Origin: Mycobacterium senriense
Lineage (GTDB): Bacteria > Actinomycetota > Actinomycetes > Mycobacteriales > Mycobacteriaceae
NCBI RefSeq assembly: GCF_019668465.1
Contig: NZ_AP024828.1
Coordinates: 3,410,001 to 3,474,000, forward strand
Direction of reading: 5' to 3'
DNA length: 64,000 bases
Below, piece after piece: positions 1 to 8,899 of this stretch. Numbering within the stretch: the first letter of the stretch is position 1; each line of letters begins with the position of its first letter. The translations under genes and the position numbers were made by a program. The notes under the pieces are model-generated. The model ran no database searches, was not told the origin of the DNA, and worked only from the letters and a program-made list of their open reading frames with translations.

Positions 1-672
1 ATGGCGCTGAACTTCTGTACCGCCTGCGCGATCGCGGCCTGGCAAGCGGTGCGCCTGGCCGCTACCGGACAGGCGGTGCTGGCCTTCAGCGGTTACTTCC
101 TGGTGCTGGAGCTCAACGTGGTCGTCCCGCTTGCCATCCAGGTTGTGGTGCGGGCACTGTGGCTCGACCTCATGCGCGCCAACCGCGACCCGCTGACCGG
201 GCTGCTGAATCGGAGGGCCTGCGACCGGGCGATCGTCGGCCGGATGCTGGCCGGCGCCCATCACATGCACCTGGCGGTGGCCATGGTTGATCTGGACCGC
301 TTCAAAGAGCTCAACGACACCCGCGGGCACGCCGCCGGCGACGAGGCGCTCATCGCGGTGGCGGGCACGCTGTCCACCGCATGCGGCGAGACCTCCGTCG
401 TCGGTCGCGTCGGCGGAGAGGAATTCCTGGTCGCCGATATCGTGACGTCCGAACAGCTGCCGTGCTGGGGCCGACAGCTCTGTGACGCCGTGGCCGCGGT
501 GAACGCGGCCGTGACCGCCAGCGTCGGAATCGCCACCCTGGCGCTGGGCAGCGTCATCTCGGAATATGCCGAGCACGCGTTTCACCAGTTGGTCGCGCAC
601 GCCGACACCGCGATGTACGAAGCCAAGCGTTGTGGGGGTAACCAGACCCGCCATCACCAGATCGCGGTCTGA
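1..672 (+). CDS. GGDEF diguanylate cyclase, 5' part outside the window
   Basis: Makes cyclic di-GMP from two GTP. The visible 223 residues begin with hydrophobic helices (about 1-55), the end of a membrane sensor region, followed by a GGDEF domain. Visible motifs are DPLTGLLN (63-70), the metal and substrate segment VDLDRFKELND (96-106) and the A-site GGEEF (138-142), all consistent with an active cyclase. The RxxD inhibitory I-site expected five residues before GGEEF is not present (GETS there). The window opens exactly on an ATG, but the membrane region looks incomplete, so the true start is probably upstream. Family assignment is firm; what it senses is unknown. Confidence 0.85.
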   Translation: MALNFCTACAIAAWQAVRLAATGQAVLAFSGYFLVLELNVVVPLAIQVVVRALWLDLMRANRDPLTGLLNRRACDRAIVGRMLAGAHHMHLAVAMVDLDRFKELNDTRGHAAGDEALIAVAGTLSTACGETSVVGRVGGEEFLVADIVTSEQLPCWGRQLCDAVAAVNAAVTASVGIATLALGSVISEYAEHAFHQLVAHADTAMYEAKRCGGNQTRHHQIAV

Positions 673-689
673 GGCCGATACGTCGCGTT

Positions 690-1604
690 CTAGCCGTCTG
701 CGGACGGGATTGTCCGCGGCCGCATCTCGTGGTGCTCTACGGCCGCGGCGGCCGCGATGAAGTCACGTGCCGAGCGAGACAACGGTCGACTGGAATTCCA
801 AATCATGCCTACATCGCGGTAGGCGTCGGCGTCGGCCAGCCGCAGCACACGAACTCCCGGCGCATACTCGCTGCCGTCGATCGGCACCAGGCTGATGCCC
901 AGCCCGGCGGCGACCAGGCCCGCGACCGTCGTGAGATTCGGCGCTTCCAAGCCGGTCCGGGGCCGAAATTGCGCTGCAGCACAAAGCTCGTCGAGCAATC
1001 GACGCATGCCGAATTCGAGGTGCATGGTCACGAAGGGCTCGTCAGCCAGATCGATCACGGACACCGCCGCAACGCCTGAAAACCGGTGAGCATCCGGGAC
1101 GGCGACACCAAGTCGTTGGCGAAACAGGCTGCGCCAGGCCAGACTTCGTTTACGCGGCCGTGGTGACACCACTCCGATGTCGACGACGCCGGACTCCACG
1201 CGATCGCCGATCAATTCAGCGGCCCCCTCCTCGAGGGTGAAAGTCACTCGCGGCGACGATTCCCCGAATCTGGCGATTAAACGCGGCACCACGGTTGCCC
1301 CAAACGAACTCAGGAAGGCCAACCGGATCTCGCTGACGGCCGGATTCGTCAAATCATCGATCGCGCGCCTGGCTGAATCGAGCTCCAACTGGGCCCGCCG
1401 CGCGTGCTCGTAGAAGATCCGGCCGTAGGTGTTAAGGGCCAGCCTTCTGCCGCGGCGATCGAACAGCGGCACCCCCACTTGCTGTTCGAGGCGCGCCAGC
1501 ATCCGGGTCAGCGTCGGCTGTGCGACATGAAGTTGCTCGGCTGCCGACGTGACGTGCTGCAGCTCCGCGAGTGTGATGAACCACTCGTAATCGCCGTGGG
1601 CCAA
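690..1604 (-). CDS. LysR-family transcriptional regulator
   Basis: LysR-type regulator with an N-terminal winged HTH (helices around residues 12-60, TSAAEQLHVAQPTLTRMLARL being the recognition region) and a periplasmic-binding-like effector domain from about residue 90. It is divergent from an MFS exporter 90 bases away, the usual arrangement where the regulator controls its neighbour and itself. Start choice: a GTG at 1613 opens the longest frame, but it overlaps an AGAGG ribosome-binding site. The TTG at 1604 lies 8 bases after that AGAGG and is preferred. The inducer cannot be read from the sequence. Confidence 0.85.
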   Translation of the reverse strand: MAHGDYEWFITLAELQHVTSAAEQLHVAQPTLTRMLARLEQQVGVPLFDRRGRRLALNTYGRIFYEHARRAQLELDSARRAIDDLTNPAVSEIRLAFLSSFGATVVPRLIARFGESSPRVTFTLEEGAAELIGDRVESGVVDIGVVSPRPRKRSLAWRSLFRQRLGVAVPDAHRFSGVAAVSVIDLADEPFVTMHLEFGMRRLLDELCAAAQFRPRTGLEAPNLTTVAGLVAAGLGISLVPIDGSEYAPGVRVLRLADADAYRDVGMIWNSSRPLSRSARDFIAAAAAVEHHEMRPRTIPSADG

Positions 1605-1628
1605 TCCCGCCACCTCTGCTTATGTGTT

Positions 1629-1638
1629 TGATGCATCA
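1629..1638. promoter_or_regulatory. Perfect palindrome in the lysR/MFS divergent promoter
   Basis: TGATGCATCA, identical on both strands, sits in the short gap between the LysR gene and the MFS gene. The related half-site GCATCAT recurs at about 1684-1690, just before the MFS start. LysR proteins bind dyads in such intergenic regions, so this is a likely operator core; no binding data are available. Confidence 0.45.
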
Positions 1639-1694
1639 TAGACCGGGAAATAATTCATTTCCTTTCAGACGGCGGGGCCCGAAGCATCATTGCT

Positions 1695-2930
1695 ATGCCT
1701 CAGGCCGTCGTCGCGCATCAAGCGGGAACCAAGGGATACCGGCGAGTGACAGCAGCGCTGTACGGCGCCGGTCTGGCCAGTTTCGCCGCGATGTACTGCA
1801 CGCAGGCCCTGCTGCCGGCTTTGTCGGGGAGTTACCGAATCACCCCCGCCACCGCGTCGTTGACCGTCTCGCTGACGACGGGGATGTTGGCGCTGTCGAT
1901 CATTCCGGCGAGTGTGCTGTCCGAGCGGTACGGGCGCATCACCGTGATGCTCGCCTCGGGGATAGCGTCCAGCGTCATCGGGATGCTGCTGCCGTTGAGC
2001 CCCACCCTCGGCGTGCTGCTCGCGGGACGCGCGCTGCACGGCGTCGCCCTCGCGGGCATACCCGCGGTCGCCATGGCTTTCCTCGCCGAAGAGGTGCACG
2101 CCTCCTCGCTCGGTTCGGCGATGGGCCGCTACGTCGCCGGGACCACGGTGGGAGGGCTGGCCGGGCGGATCGTGCCGTCGCTGGTCGTCGACGTCAGCAA
2201 TTGGCGGGTCGCGCTGCTGGCGTGCTCAGCCACGACATTGGTCGGCACGGCCGTATTCGCCCTTCTGGTGCCCGGGTCGCAATTCTTCACCCCGAAGGCG
2301 GCGAGCCTGCGTGACACGGCGCGCAACCTTGCCGCGCATGTGCGAAACCCCTTGTTGCTGAAGCTGTTTGCGTTGGGTTCGGTGCTGATGGGGGGATTCG
2401 TCACGGTTTACAACTACCTGGAATACCGACTGACCGACCACCCCTTCGGACTGGCATCCTCGGTCGTCGGCCTGCTGTTTGTGCTGTACCTCGTGGGCAC
2501 CTGGACGTCGGTCGTGGCGGGGCGGCTCGCAGACCGCCGGGGACGCTGGCTCGTGCTTGGCACTGCGTTGCCGATCACCGTGACCGGCCTGCTGCTCACC
2601 GTCCCGGATGCACTGGTCCTGATCGTGATCGGTGTCGGCGTGTTCACCGGTGGATTCTTCGCCGCGCACACCGTTGCCAGCGGCTGGGTGGGCGCGGTCG
2701 CGCACCGGGACCGCGCCGAGGCGTCCGCGCTGTACCTGTTCAGTTACTACCTAGGCGGGTCGGTGGGCGGTGCTATGGGCGGCCTCGTCTATGGCGTTGG
2801 CGGCTGGCCGGCGACGGTGTGGTTTGCGGGCGGGCTGCTGGTGGCCGGCTTGCTGCTCGTCGCACTATTGGTGCGGGAGAACGGATCCCGCGACGATAGC
2901 GTCGCCGGGTCGATGGCCGCGGCTCAGTGA
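1695..2930 (+). CDS. MFS transporter, YnfM/AraJ-like exporter
   Basis: A 411-residue inner-membrane secondary transporter with about twelve hydrophobic segments. The typical MFS loop motif between TM2 and TM3 is seen as LSERYGR (about residues 76-82), and a second-half equivalent as GRLADRRGRW (about 276-285). Resembles the YnfM/arabinose-efflux type, often paired with a divergent LysR gene as here, which suggests drug or metabolite efflux induced by the LysR ligand. ATG start; no strong ribosome-binding site. Family is clear, substrate unknown. Confidence 0.85.
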   Translation: MPQAVVAHQAGTKGYRRVTAALYGAGLASFAAMYCTQALLPALSGSYRITPATASLTVSLTTGMLALSIIPASVLSERYGRITVMLASGIASSVIGMLLPLSPTLGVLLAGRALHGVALAGIPAVAMAFLAEEVHASSLGSAMGRYVAGTTVGGLAGRIVPSLVVDVSNWRVALLACSATTLVGTAVFALLVPGSQFFTPKAASLRDTARNLAAHVRNPLLLKLFALGSVLMGGFVTVYNYLEYRLTDHPFGLASSVVGLLFVLYLVGTWTSVVAGRLADRRGRWLVLGTALPITVTGLLLTVPDALVLIVIGVGVFTGGFFAAHTVASGWVGAVAHRDRAEASALYLFSYYLGGSVGGAMGGLVYGVGGWPATVWFAGGLLVAGLLLVALLVRENGSRDDSVAGSMAAAQ

Positions 2931-2955
2931 CCCACCCGCTGCGCTAGCCCCGGAA

Positions 2956-3327
2956 TCAGCCGGGAGGCGTCCCGACGCACACACCGCCGGCGCACGCACC
3001 CGCGCCGCCCGGCCCGGCGGAGGCACCGGCACCCGGCACGCCCGCGCTGGCCCCACCGGGTCCGGCGCCGGCGCCGGATCCGCCCGGACCGGCGGTGGTG
3101 GCGCCGCCCGGTCCTACGGCGGGTCCGCCGCCCGGACCGCCGGGTGCCGGTGCCGCCGGCGCTGTGGTCGTGACGCTCGCCGGCGTCGTGACGGTGGTGG
3201 TGACGGTTGAGGTACTGGGGCTCTTGTTGTTGTTGCTCGAGCATCCCGCGGACAACGAACTCAGGGCAATCGCCGCGGCGACTCCTGCGGCGAGCGAAAC
3301 ACGGCGGGCAGTTCCACTACCGGTCAT
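2956..3327 (-). CDS. Pro/Gly/Ala-rich putative lipoprotein
   Basis: About 123 residues from the ATG at 3327. A TTG at 3390 in the same frame would overlap the end of the upstream cyclase gene and add a polar stretch ahead of the signal peptide, so the ATG is preferred. The N-terminus has a basic start (TARR), a hydrophobic core and a lipobox LSAGC, so it is probably exported and acylated on that Cys. The mature part is a Ser/Thr-rich linker and then a low-complexity run of Pro, Gly and Ala, ending with two Cys (ACAGGVCVG). No catalytic domain is visible. It follows the adenylate cyclase gene on the same strand and may be cotranscribed. Function not recognised. Confidence 0.6.
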   Translation of the reverse strand: MTGSGTARRVSLAAGVAAAIALSSLSAGCSSNNNKSPSTSTVTTTVTTPASVTTTAPAAPAPGGPGGGPAVGPGGATTAGPGGSGAGAGPGGASAGVPGAGASAGPGGAGACAGGVCVGTPPG

Positions 3328-3386
3328 GTCAAAGCCAATCTCTGAGGGGTCAAGTTCTTTGTCGCTGTACCCATTTCGGCTCGAGA

Positions 3387-5009
3387 TCAATCATCGGCCA
3401 GCGCGTCGACCGGTGACGCCAGCCGGGTGGGACGCTCGTGCCCGCGCAGGGTCACGGTGTCGCCCAAAGACCAACGCGCCCGCTCGTTTTCACTTGCACG
3501 CTCGATCGCGTCGGCCGTTGCGAGCATTCGGCTCGGGTACGACTTGGCCAGCTCGCACAGTCGTGCCGCCTCGTTGACCGGTTCACCGATCACCGTGTAC
3601 TCGAAACGTTCCCTGGCGCCGACGTTTCCGGCGACGGCTTGACCCGCCGCCACACCGATGCCGGCCGAGAGCTCGGACATTTCATTGGCCAGTCGGTCGG
3701 TAATGCAGCGGGCGGCGGCCAGCGCCTCGTCCTCCGGAGAATCGAGATGGTTCGGCGCACCGAAGATGGCCAGGGACGCATCGCCTTCGAACTTGTTGAC
3801 CAGTCCGCGGTGGCGGTCCACTTCCTCGACGACGATGGCGAAGAACTGGTTGAGCACTTTGACGACTTCGGCCGGGGGCTTGTTGGTCACCAACTGCGTG
3901 GACCCGACGATGTCGATGAAGACGACGGCCACATGGCGTTCCTCGCCGCCCAGCTTCGGCATCTCGCGTTCGGCCGCCAGAGCCACCTCGCGGCCGACAT
4001 GGCGGCCGAAAAGATCGCGCACCCGTTCGCGCTCCCGCAGGCCGTCGACCATGGCGTTGAAACCGCGCTGCAGCTCGCCGAGTTCGGTGCCGTCGAATAC
4101 CACCAAATCGCCGCGCAGGTCGCCCCTCTCGACTCGCTGCAGCGCCGCCCGCACGACTCGCACCGGCGTCGCGGTCAGCCAGGCCAGGATCCACATCAGG
4201 GTGCAGCCGAAAATCAGCGCCGCCGACGACACGATCAGCACACCGACCGCGAACTGGGTCTCGGTGAGATTGTTCAGCCATATCTCGAACAGCGCCAGGA
4301 GCGCGATGCCGATGACGGGAACGCCCGAACCGAGAAACCACACCGTCATCGTTCGGCCCATGATCCCCGACGCCAGCCGCCGCGGCGGCGGACCCGCCTC
4401 GAGCGCCTGAGCCGCCACCGGACGCAGCGCGAACTCGGCGAGCAGATAACTGCCGGTGGCCACTAGAACGCCGCAGAAGCTCACCCCGACCAGGAAACGG
4501 GGGATGAACATCGTGTTGACCAGGCCGTAGAGGACGGAATAAAGCACCGCTCCGGTTCCCCACAAGACGAGGTCGACCACCGCGATTCGCCACGGGGCGA
4601 TGAACGTGTTGCGTTCATCCTCGGCAGTCGGGGTGCGCTCCTCGATCGCCCAGCGCAACGCCAGGACGGTCCTGCGGGTGATCCAAAAGGTGCCCACCGT
4701 CAGCGCCAGGACGATGTAGGCCGGTGAAACCCCGAAGGTGAGCCACGCCGGCGCGTCGTCGAAGATGCTTGGTACCGGGATGGCGACGATTACCAGGATC
4801 AGCCCGGCGGCGATCCCGATCAGGTTCGCCCCCAGGACCAGAACGGTCATGATGATCTGGATGCGTATCCGGCGCCGGCCCTGGCTTTCCGATACCCGGC
4901 CGAGCAGCAGGGAGCCGTACGCCGGCGTCGCCGGCAGACGGCCGCTCTGACGGGTGATCCGCTCGAGCACCCGGCCTATTCGCTGTGCCACGGACTGGTG
5001 GGCCGACAT
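3387..5009 (-). CDS. Membrane class III adenylate cyclase with HAMP domain (Rv1318c-Rv1320c family)
   Basis: 540 residues: six hydrophobic segments (roughly 51-78, 96-118, 141-163, 172-195, 222-244, 255-280), a HAMP linker (about 280-332) and a C-terminal class III cyclase domain. The metal-binding aspartates are visible as FIDIVGST (D366) and [10 protein letters not shown] (D410), the adenine-selecting Lys probably as K406, and the transition-state pair as VNEAAR (N479, R483). The catalytic set is therefore complete and cAMP synthesis is expected. H37Rv carries three adjacent paralogues (Rv1318c, Rv1319c, Rv1320c); only one is present here, directly before the divergent nucS. Confidence 0.9.
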   Translation of the reverse strand: MSAHQSVAQRIGRVLERITRQSGRLPATPAYGSLLLGRVSESQGRRRIRIQIIMTVLVLGANLIGIAAGLILVIVAIPVPSIFDDAPAWLTFGVSPAYIVLALTVGTFWITRRTVLALRWAIEERTPTAEDERNTFIAPWRIAVVDLVLWGTGAVLYSVLYGLVNTMFIPRFLVGVSFCGVLVATGSYLLAEFALRPVAAQALEAGPPPRRLASGIMGRTMTVWFLGSGVPVIGIALLALFEIWLNNLTETQFAVGVLIVSSAALIFGCTLMWILAWLTATPVRVVRAALQRVERGDLRGDLVVFDGTELGELQRGFNAMVDGLRERERVRDLFGRHVGREVALAAEREMPKLGGEERHVAVVFIDIVGSTQLVTNKPPAEVVKVLNQFFAIVVEEVDRHRGLVNKFEGDASLAIFGAPNHLDSPEDEALAAARCITDRLANEMSELSAGIGVAAGQAVAGNVGARERFEYTVIGEPVNEAARLCELAKSYPSRMLATADAIERASENERARWSLGDTVTLRGHERPTRLASPVDALADD

Positions 5010-5054
5010 GGTGGCGTCAGCCTAATTTGTCGGCCACGCTCTAAGGTGAATCGG

Positions 5055-5726
5055 GTGCGTCTAGTGATCGCTCAATGCACCGTTGACTATGTCGGCAGGC
5101 TCACCGCGCACCTGCCCTCCGCCCGCAGGTTGCTGCTGATCAAGGCCGATGGATCGGTCAGTGTGCATGCCGACGACCGCGCTTACAAGCCGCTGAACTG
5201 GATGAGCCCGCCGTGCTGGCTGACCGAGGAGCCCGGTGATGAGTCCCCGGTGTGGGTGGTCGAGAACAAGGCCGGCGAACAGCTGCGCATCACCGTCGAG
5301 GAGATCGAACACGACTCCAGCCACGAGCTCGGCGTCGATCCCGGGCTGGTCAAGGACGGCGTCGAGGCGCACCTGCAGGCACTGCTCGCCGAGCACGTGC
5401 AGCTGCTGGGTGAGGGATACACACTGGTTCGCCGCGAGTACATGACCGCCATCGGGCCCGTCGACCTGCTCTGCCGTGACGAACGAGGTGGTTCGGTGGC
5501 GGTGGAGATCAAGCGCCGCGGCGAGATCGACGGCGTCGAACAGCTCACCCGGTACCTGGAGCTGCTCAACCGCGACACCGTGCTCGCGCCGGTGAAAGGT
5601 GTGTTCGCCGCGCAACAGATCAAACCGCAGGCCCGCACGCTGGCTATCGATCGCGGGATCCGTTGTCTGACATTGGATTACGACAAGATGCGCGGGATGG
5701 ACAGCGACGAATACCGGCTGTTCTGA
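5055..5726 (+). CDS. nucS: Mismatch-specific endonuclease NucS/EndoMS
   Basis: Orthologue of Rv1321, the actinobacterial and archaeal mismatch-repair nuclease that makes double-strand cuts at mispaired bases, with help from the sliding clamp, in genomes lacking MutS/MutL. The N-terminal DNA-binding half starts with [15 protein letters not shown]. The C-terminal RecB-like nuclease core shows [23 protein letters not shown] with the D..E.K catalytic set. GTG start at 5055, preceded by AAGGTGA 8 bases upstream, giving 223 residues; a GTG at 5046 would add three. Divergent from the cyclase. Confidence 0.92.
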   Translation: MRLVIAQCTVDYVGRLTAHLPSARRLLLIKADGSVSVHADDRAYKPLNWMSPPCWLTEEPGDESPVWVVENKAGEQLRITVEEIEHDSSHELGVDPGLVKDGVEAHLQALLAEHVQLLGEGYTLVRREYMTAIGPVDLLCRDERGGSVAVEIKRRGEIDGVEQLTRYLELLNRDTVLAPVKGVFAAQQIKPQARTLAIDRGIRCLTLDYDKMRGMDSDEYRLF

Positions 5727-5749
5727 CGCTGCGCCACTAAACTGATCGC

Positions 5750-6058
5750 ATGGCTCGGCGCCGTATCCCGCCACGCCGGCGGCGGCCGTTGGCGCCGCCG
5801 CCGGCACTGCGCCGGGTGGAGCTCGGGCCCGATGGTCACGAGTATGAAGTCCGTCCCGTCCCGGCGGCCCGCGCGGCCAAGACCTATCGGTGCCCCGGCT
5901 GCGACCACGAAATTCGTTCCGGCTCGGCACATCTGGTGGTGTGGCCGATCGATTCGACGCTCGCGTCAGGCCGCGGTCAGATCGAGGACCGCAGGCACTG
6001 GCACACGCCGTGCTGGGCGCACCGCGCTACTCGCGGTCCAACCAGGAAGTGGTCGTGA
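5750..6058 (+). CDS. Conserved small zinc-ribbon-like protein (Rv1322-like)
   Basis: 102 residues. A very basic N-terminus (MARRRIPPRRRRP) is followed by a compact core with potential metal ligands: CPGCDHEI near residue 48 and HWHTPCW near residue 83. The spacing suggests a small zinc-binding fold. It begins 23 bases after nucS on the same strand, an association kept in mycobacteria, so it is likely cotranscribed with nucS. Often labelled ATP/GTP-binding protein, but no P-loop is visible. Function unknown. Confidence 0.7.
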   Translation: MARRRIPPRRRRPLAPPPALRRVELGPDGHEYEVRPVPAARAAKTYRCPGCDHEIRSGSAHLVVWPIDSTLASGRGQIEDRRHWHTPCWAHRATRGPTRKWS

Positions 6059-6068
6059 ATTACCGGTC

Positions 6069-6533
6069 TCAGGCGGCCGGTTCGACGAGTTCGATCAGAA
6101 CTCCGCCGCCGTCCTTGGGGTGGATGAAGTTGATCCGGGAGTTTGCCGTGCCGCGACGGGGCGCGTCGTAGATCAGGCGCACGCCCTGCTCGCGAAGCTG
6201 CCCGACCAAGGTGTCGAGGTCACTCACCCGAACGGCCATCTGCTGGATGCCCGGACCGCGCTTGTCGAGGAACTTCGCGATCGTCGAGGACTCGTCGATC
6301 GGGGCCATCAACTGGATCTGTGCGGTGCCCGCCGGAGCGCCGCGCACGGCCAGCATGGCTTCGCGGATTCCCTGCTCCTCGTTGACTTCCTCGTGCACCA
6401 GGATCATGCCGAGGGTGTCGTGGTACCAGGCGATGGCGGCGTCCAGGTCGGCGACTGCGATGCCGACGTGATCGATCGCCGTCACCAGTGAGGTGGCCAG
6501 GATCTGACGGGCGTCAACTTGATCGGTCGTCAT
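6069..6533 (-). CDS. mce: Methylmalonyl-CoA epimerase (Rv1322A-like)
   Basis: 154 residues of the glyoxalase/VOC fold in two beta-alpha-beta repeats. The first begins AIDHVGIAVADLDAAIAWY, with the metal-ligand His; the second is QMAVRVSDLDTLVGQL. The C-terminal segment INFIHPKDGGGVLIELVE carries the terminal Glu ligand. It interconverts (2S)- and (2R)-methylmalonyl-CoA in propionate and odd-chain or cholesterol side-chain metabolism. The ATG at 6533 is chosen because homology starts there; the frame stays open far upstream across fadA4, but that is antisense shadow. Divergent from fadA4 and ends 10 bases from the convergent Rv1322-like gene. Confidence 0.88.
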   Translation of the reverse strand: MTTDQVDARQILATSLVTAIDHVGIAVADLDAAIAWYHDTLGMILVHEEVNEEQGIREAMLAVRGAPAGTAQIQLMAPIDESSTIAKFLDKRGPGIQQMAVRVSDLDTLVGQLREQGVRLIYDAPRRGTANSRINFIHPKDGGGVLIELVEPAA

Positions 6534-6614
6534 CACATAACGGTAACCTGGCGGCAAAGATTGCGCTTCCCCGGGAGGCCGAACCGGCCGTCGGCGCAGG
6601 GTTAGGAGATTGTC

Positions 6615-7796
6615 ATGACGACGTCGGTGATCGTTGCTGGAGCACGGACCCCCATCGGCAAGTTGATGGGTTCGCTGAAGGACTTTTCGGCCAGCGACCT
6701 GGGGGCCATCGCGATCGCGGCGGCGCTGGAAAAGGCCAATGTGCCCGCCGCCGCGGTCGACTACGTGATCATGGGCCAGGTGCTGACCGCCGGGGCCGGC
6801 CAGATGCCGGCGCGTCAGGCGGCCGTCGCGGCCGGCATCGGCTGGGATGTTCCGGCGCTGACCATCAACAAGATGTGTCTGTCCGGCATTGACTCCATCG
6901 CGCTGGCTGACCAGCTCATTCGCGCCGGGGAGTTCGACGTGGTGGTGGCCGGCGGCCAGGAGTCCATGACCAAGGCGCCGCACCTGCTGATGGACAGCCG
7001 CTCGGGCTACAAGTACGGCGACGTGACCGTGCTGGACCACATGGCCTACGACGGCCTGCACGACGTGTTCACCGACCAGCCGATGGGCGCGCTCACCGAG
7101 CAGCGCAACGATGTCGACAAATTCACCAGGCAAGAGCAGGACGAGTTCGCTGCCCGGTCCCACCAGAAGGCGGCCGCGGCCTGGAAGGACGGCGTTTTCA
7201 CCGACGAAGTGGTGCCGGTCAACATCCCGCAGCGCAAAGGTGATCCGCTGCAGTTCACCGAGGACGAGGGCATCCGGGCCAACACCACCGCCGAGTCGCT
7301 GGCCGGCCTCAAGCCGGCATTCCGCCGCGACGGCACCATCACCGCCGGTTCGGCCTCCCAGATCTCCGATGGCGCGGCCGCCGTCGTGGTGATGAGCAAG
7401 GCCAAGGCCCAGGAGATGGGGCTGAGCTGGCTGGCCGAGATCGGCGCGCACGGCGTGGTGGCCGGACCGGACTCCACCCTGCAGTCGCAGCCGGCGAACG
7501 CGATCAAGAAGGCGCTCGGCCGTGAGGGCATCTCCGTCGACCAGCTCGACGTCATCGAGATCAACGAGGCGTTTTCCGCGGTGGCCCTGGCGTCGACCCG
7601 CGAATTGGGCGTGAACCCCGACCTGGTCAACGTCAACGGCGGCGCGATCGCCGTCGGGCACCCCATCGGGATGTCCGGGGCGCGGATCACGCTGCATGCC
7701 GCGCTGGAGTTGTCACGACGCGGCTCCGGGTACGCCGTGGCGGCGCTGTGCGGGGCCGGCGGACAGGGCGACGCCCTGATCCTGCGCGCGGGTTAG
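6615..7796 (+). CDS. fadA4: Acetyl-CoA C-acetyltransferase (thiolase) FadA4
   Basis: 393-residue degradative or biosynthetic thiolase, orthologue of Rv1323. Catalytic residues are all visible: acyl-accepting Cys88 in [10 protein letters not shown], the His of [10 protein letters not shown] near residue 350 and the C-terminal Cys in [10 protein letters not shown]. It condenses two acetyl-CoA or cleaves acetoacetyl-CoA. Start ATG at 6615, with TTAGGAGATT just upstream as a good Shine-Dalgarno. Divergent from the epimerase, so propionyl- and acetyl-CoA metabolism share a promoter region. Confidence 0.93.
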   Translation: MTTSVIVAGARTPIGKLMGSLKDFSASDLGAIAIAAALEKANVPAAAVDYVIMGQVLTAGAGQMPARQAAVAAGIGWDVPALTINKMCLSGIDSIALADQLIRAGEFDVVVAGGQESMTKAPHLLMDSRSGYKYGDVTVLDHMAYDGLHDVFTDQPMGALTEQRNDVDKFTRQEQDEFAARSHQKAAAAWKDGVFTDEVVPVNIPQRKGDPLQFTEDEGIRANTTAESLAGLKPAFRRDGTITAGSASQISDGAAAVVVMSKAKAQEMGLSWLAEIGAHGVVAGPDSTLQSQPANAIKKALGREGISVDQLDVIEINEAFSAVALASTRELGVNPDLVNVNGGAIAVGHPIGMSGARITLHAALELSRRGSGYAVAALCGAGGQGDALILRAG

Positions 7797-7849
7797 CCAC
7801 CCTTCGGGGCCGTCGCCGACGTTGCTGGCGCGACGCGCCGATAGCGAAT

Positions 7850-7865
7850 TGTGATCTTCGTCATA
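7850..7865. promoter_or_regulatory. Candidate CRP (Rv3676-type) binding site
   Basis: TGTGA-N6-TCATA, one base from the mycobacterial CRP consensus TGTGA-N6-TCACA. It lies in the 181-base gap between fadA4 and the thioredoxin-like gene, about 113 bases before the GTG at 7978. A cAMP-responsive promoter is plausible, but single matches occur by chance. Confidence 0.35.
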
Positions 7866-7977
7866 TTTGCCGATCACGGCCCTTTTTCGGTGCGCTTTTT
7901 CGCCGGGTGGAGTCGCCGTCTGAGTGCCGCCGCGACCGGGTGGATGGGTAGCCCATCCGCATGACAAACTTGACGGC

Positions 7978-8892
7978 GTGACACGTCCGCGACCTTCTAT
8001 CGGCCCCGCCCTGGCTGGTGCGGTCGATCTCTCCGCTCTCAAGCAGCGGCCCCAGCCCGCGGGCCCTTCCGGAGGGCCCGCGCCGTCGGCGGCCGAGGGT
8101 GACGCCGGAATCATCGCGGTCACCGAGGCCAACTTCGAGGCCGAGGTGCTGTTGCGGTCCGAGGAAGTGCCCGTCGTCGTGCTGTTGTGGTCACCGCGTA
8201 GCGACGCGTGTGTCCAGTTGCTCGACACGTTCGCCGGCCTGGCCGCCCAGGACAACGGCAAGTGGTCGTTGACGACGGTCAACGTCGATGTCGCACCCAG
8301 GGTCGCGCAGATCTTCCGTGTCGACGCGGTCCCGACCGTGGTGGCGCTGGCCGCCGGTCAGCCGATATCGAGTTTCCAGGGGATGCAGCCGGCCGAGCAG
8401 TTGCGCGGCTGGTTGGATCAGATCCTCTCGGCGACGGCCGGAAAGCTCAAGGGTGCAACGGGTTCCGGCGAGCCCGAGGAGGTCGATCCCGTGCTGGCCG
8501 CGGCCCGCCGACAGCTGGAAGACGGCGACTTCGAGGCGGCCAAGGCGTCGTACCAGTCGATCCTGGACGCCAACCCTGCCAACGCGGAAGCCAAGGGCGC
8601 GATTCGCCAGATCGAATTCCTCACGCGCGCAACCGCGCAACGCCCGGATGCCGTCGCCGTCGCCGACGCCGCGCCCGGTGACATCCAAGCCGGCTTGGCG
8701 GCGGCCGACGTGCAGATTCTCAATCAGGATGTCGGCGCCGCCTTCGATCGCCTGATTGCCTTGGTGCGCAGCACATCCGGGGACGACCGCACTTTGGTGC
8801 GCACCCGGCTGGTCGAGCTCTTCGAACTTTTCGATCCGGCCGATCCCGAGGTCGTCGCCGGACGGCGCAACCTCGCCAACGCGCTGTACTGA
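7978..8892 (+). CDS. Thioredoxin-fold TPR protein, CnoX/YbbN-like (Rv1324)
   Basis: 304 residues from the GTG at 7978, matching the length of Rv1324. After a Pro/Ala-rich linker, a thioredoxin fold (about residues 40-150) is followed by TPR-like helices (about 165-304). The usual WCGPC active site is replaced by WSPRSDAC, leaving only one Cys, so a classical dithiol oxidoreductase is unlikely; a chaperone or redox-holdase role like CnoX fits better. Its stop lies 7 bases from the convergent glgB stop; in H37Rv a PE_PGRS gene (Rv1325c) lies between them and is absent here. Confidence 0.85.
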   Translation: MTRPRPSIGPALAGAVDLSALKQRPQPAGPSGGPAPSAAEGDAGIIAVTEANFEAEVLLRSEEVPVVVLLWSPRSDACVQLLDTFAGLAAQDNGKWSLTTVNVDVAPRVAQIFRVDAVPTVVALAAGQPISSFQGMQPAEQLRGWLDQILSATAGKLKGATGSGEPEEVDPVLAAARRQLEDGDFEAAKASYQSILDANPANAEAKGAIRQIEFLTRATAQRPDAVAVADAAPGDIQAGLAAADVQILNQDVGAAFDRLIALVRSTSGDDRTLVRTRLVELFELFDPADPEVVAGRRNLANALY

Positions 8893-8899
8893 CCCGGCG

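Noticed and set aside
6534-7697. N-terminal extension of the methylmalonyl-CoA epimerase frame
   Set aside because: Runs antisense through fadA4; epimerase homology begins at the ATG at 6533.
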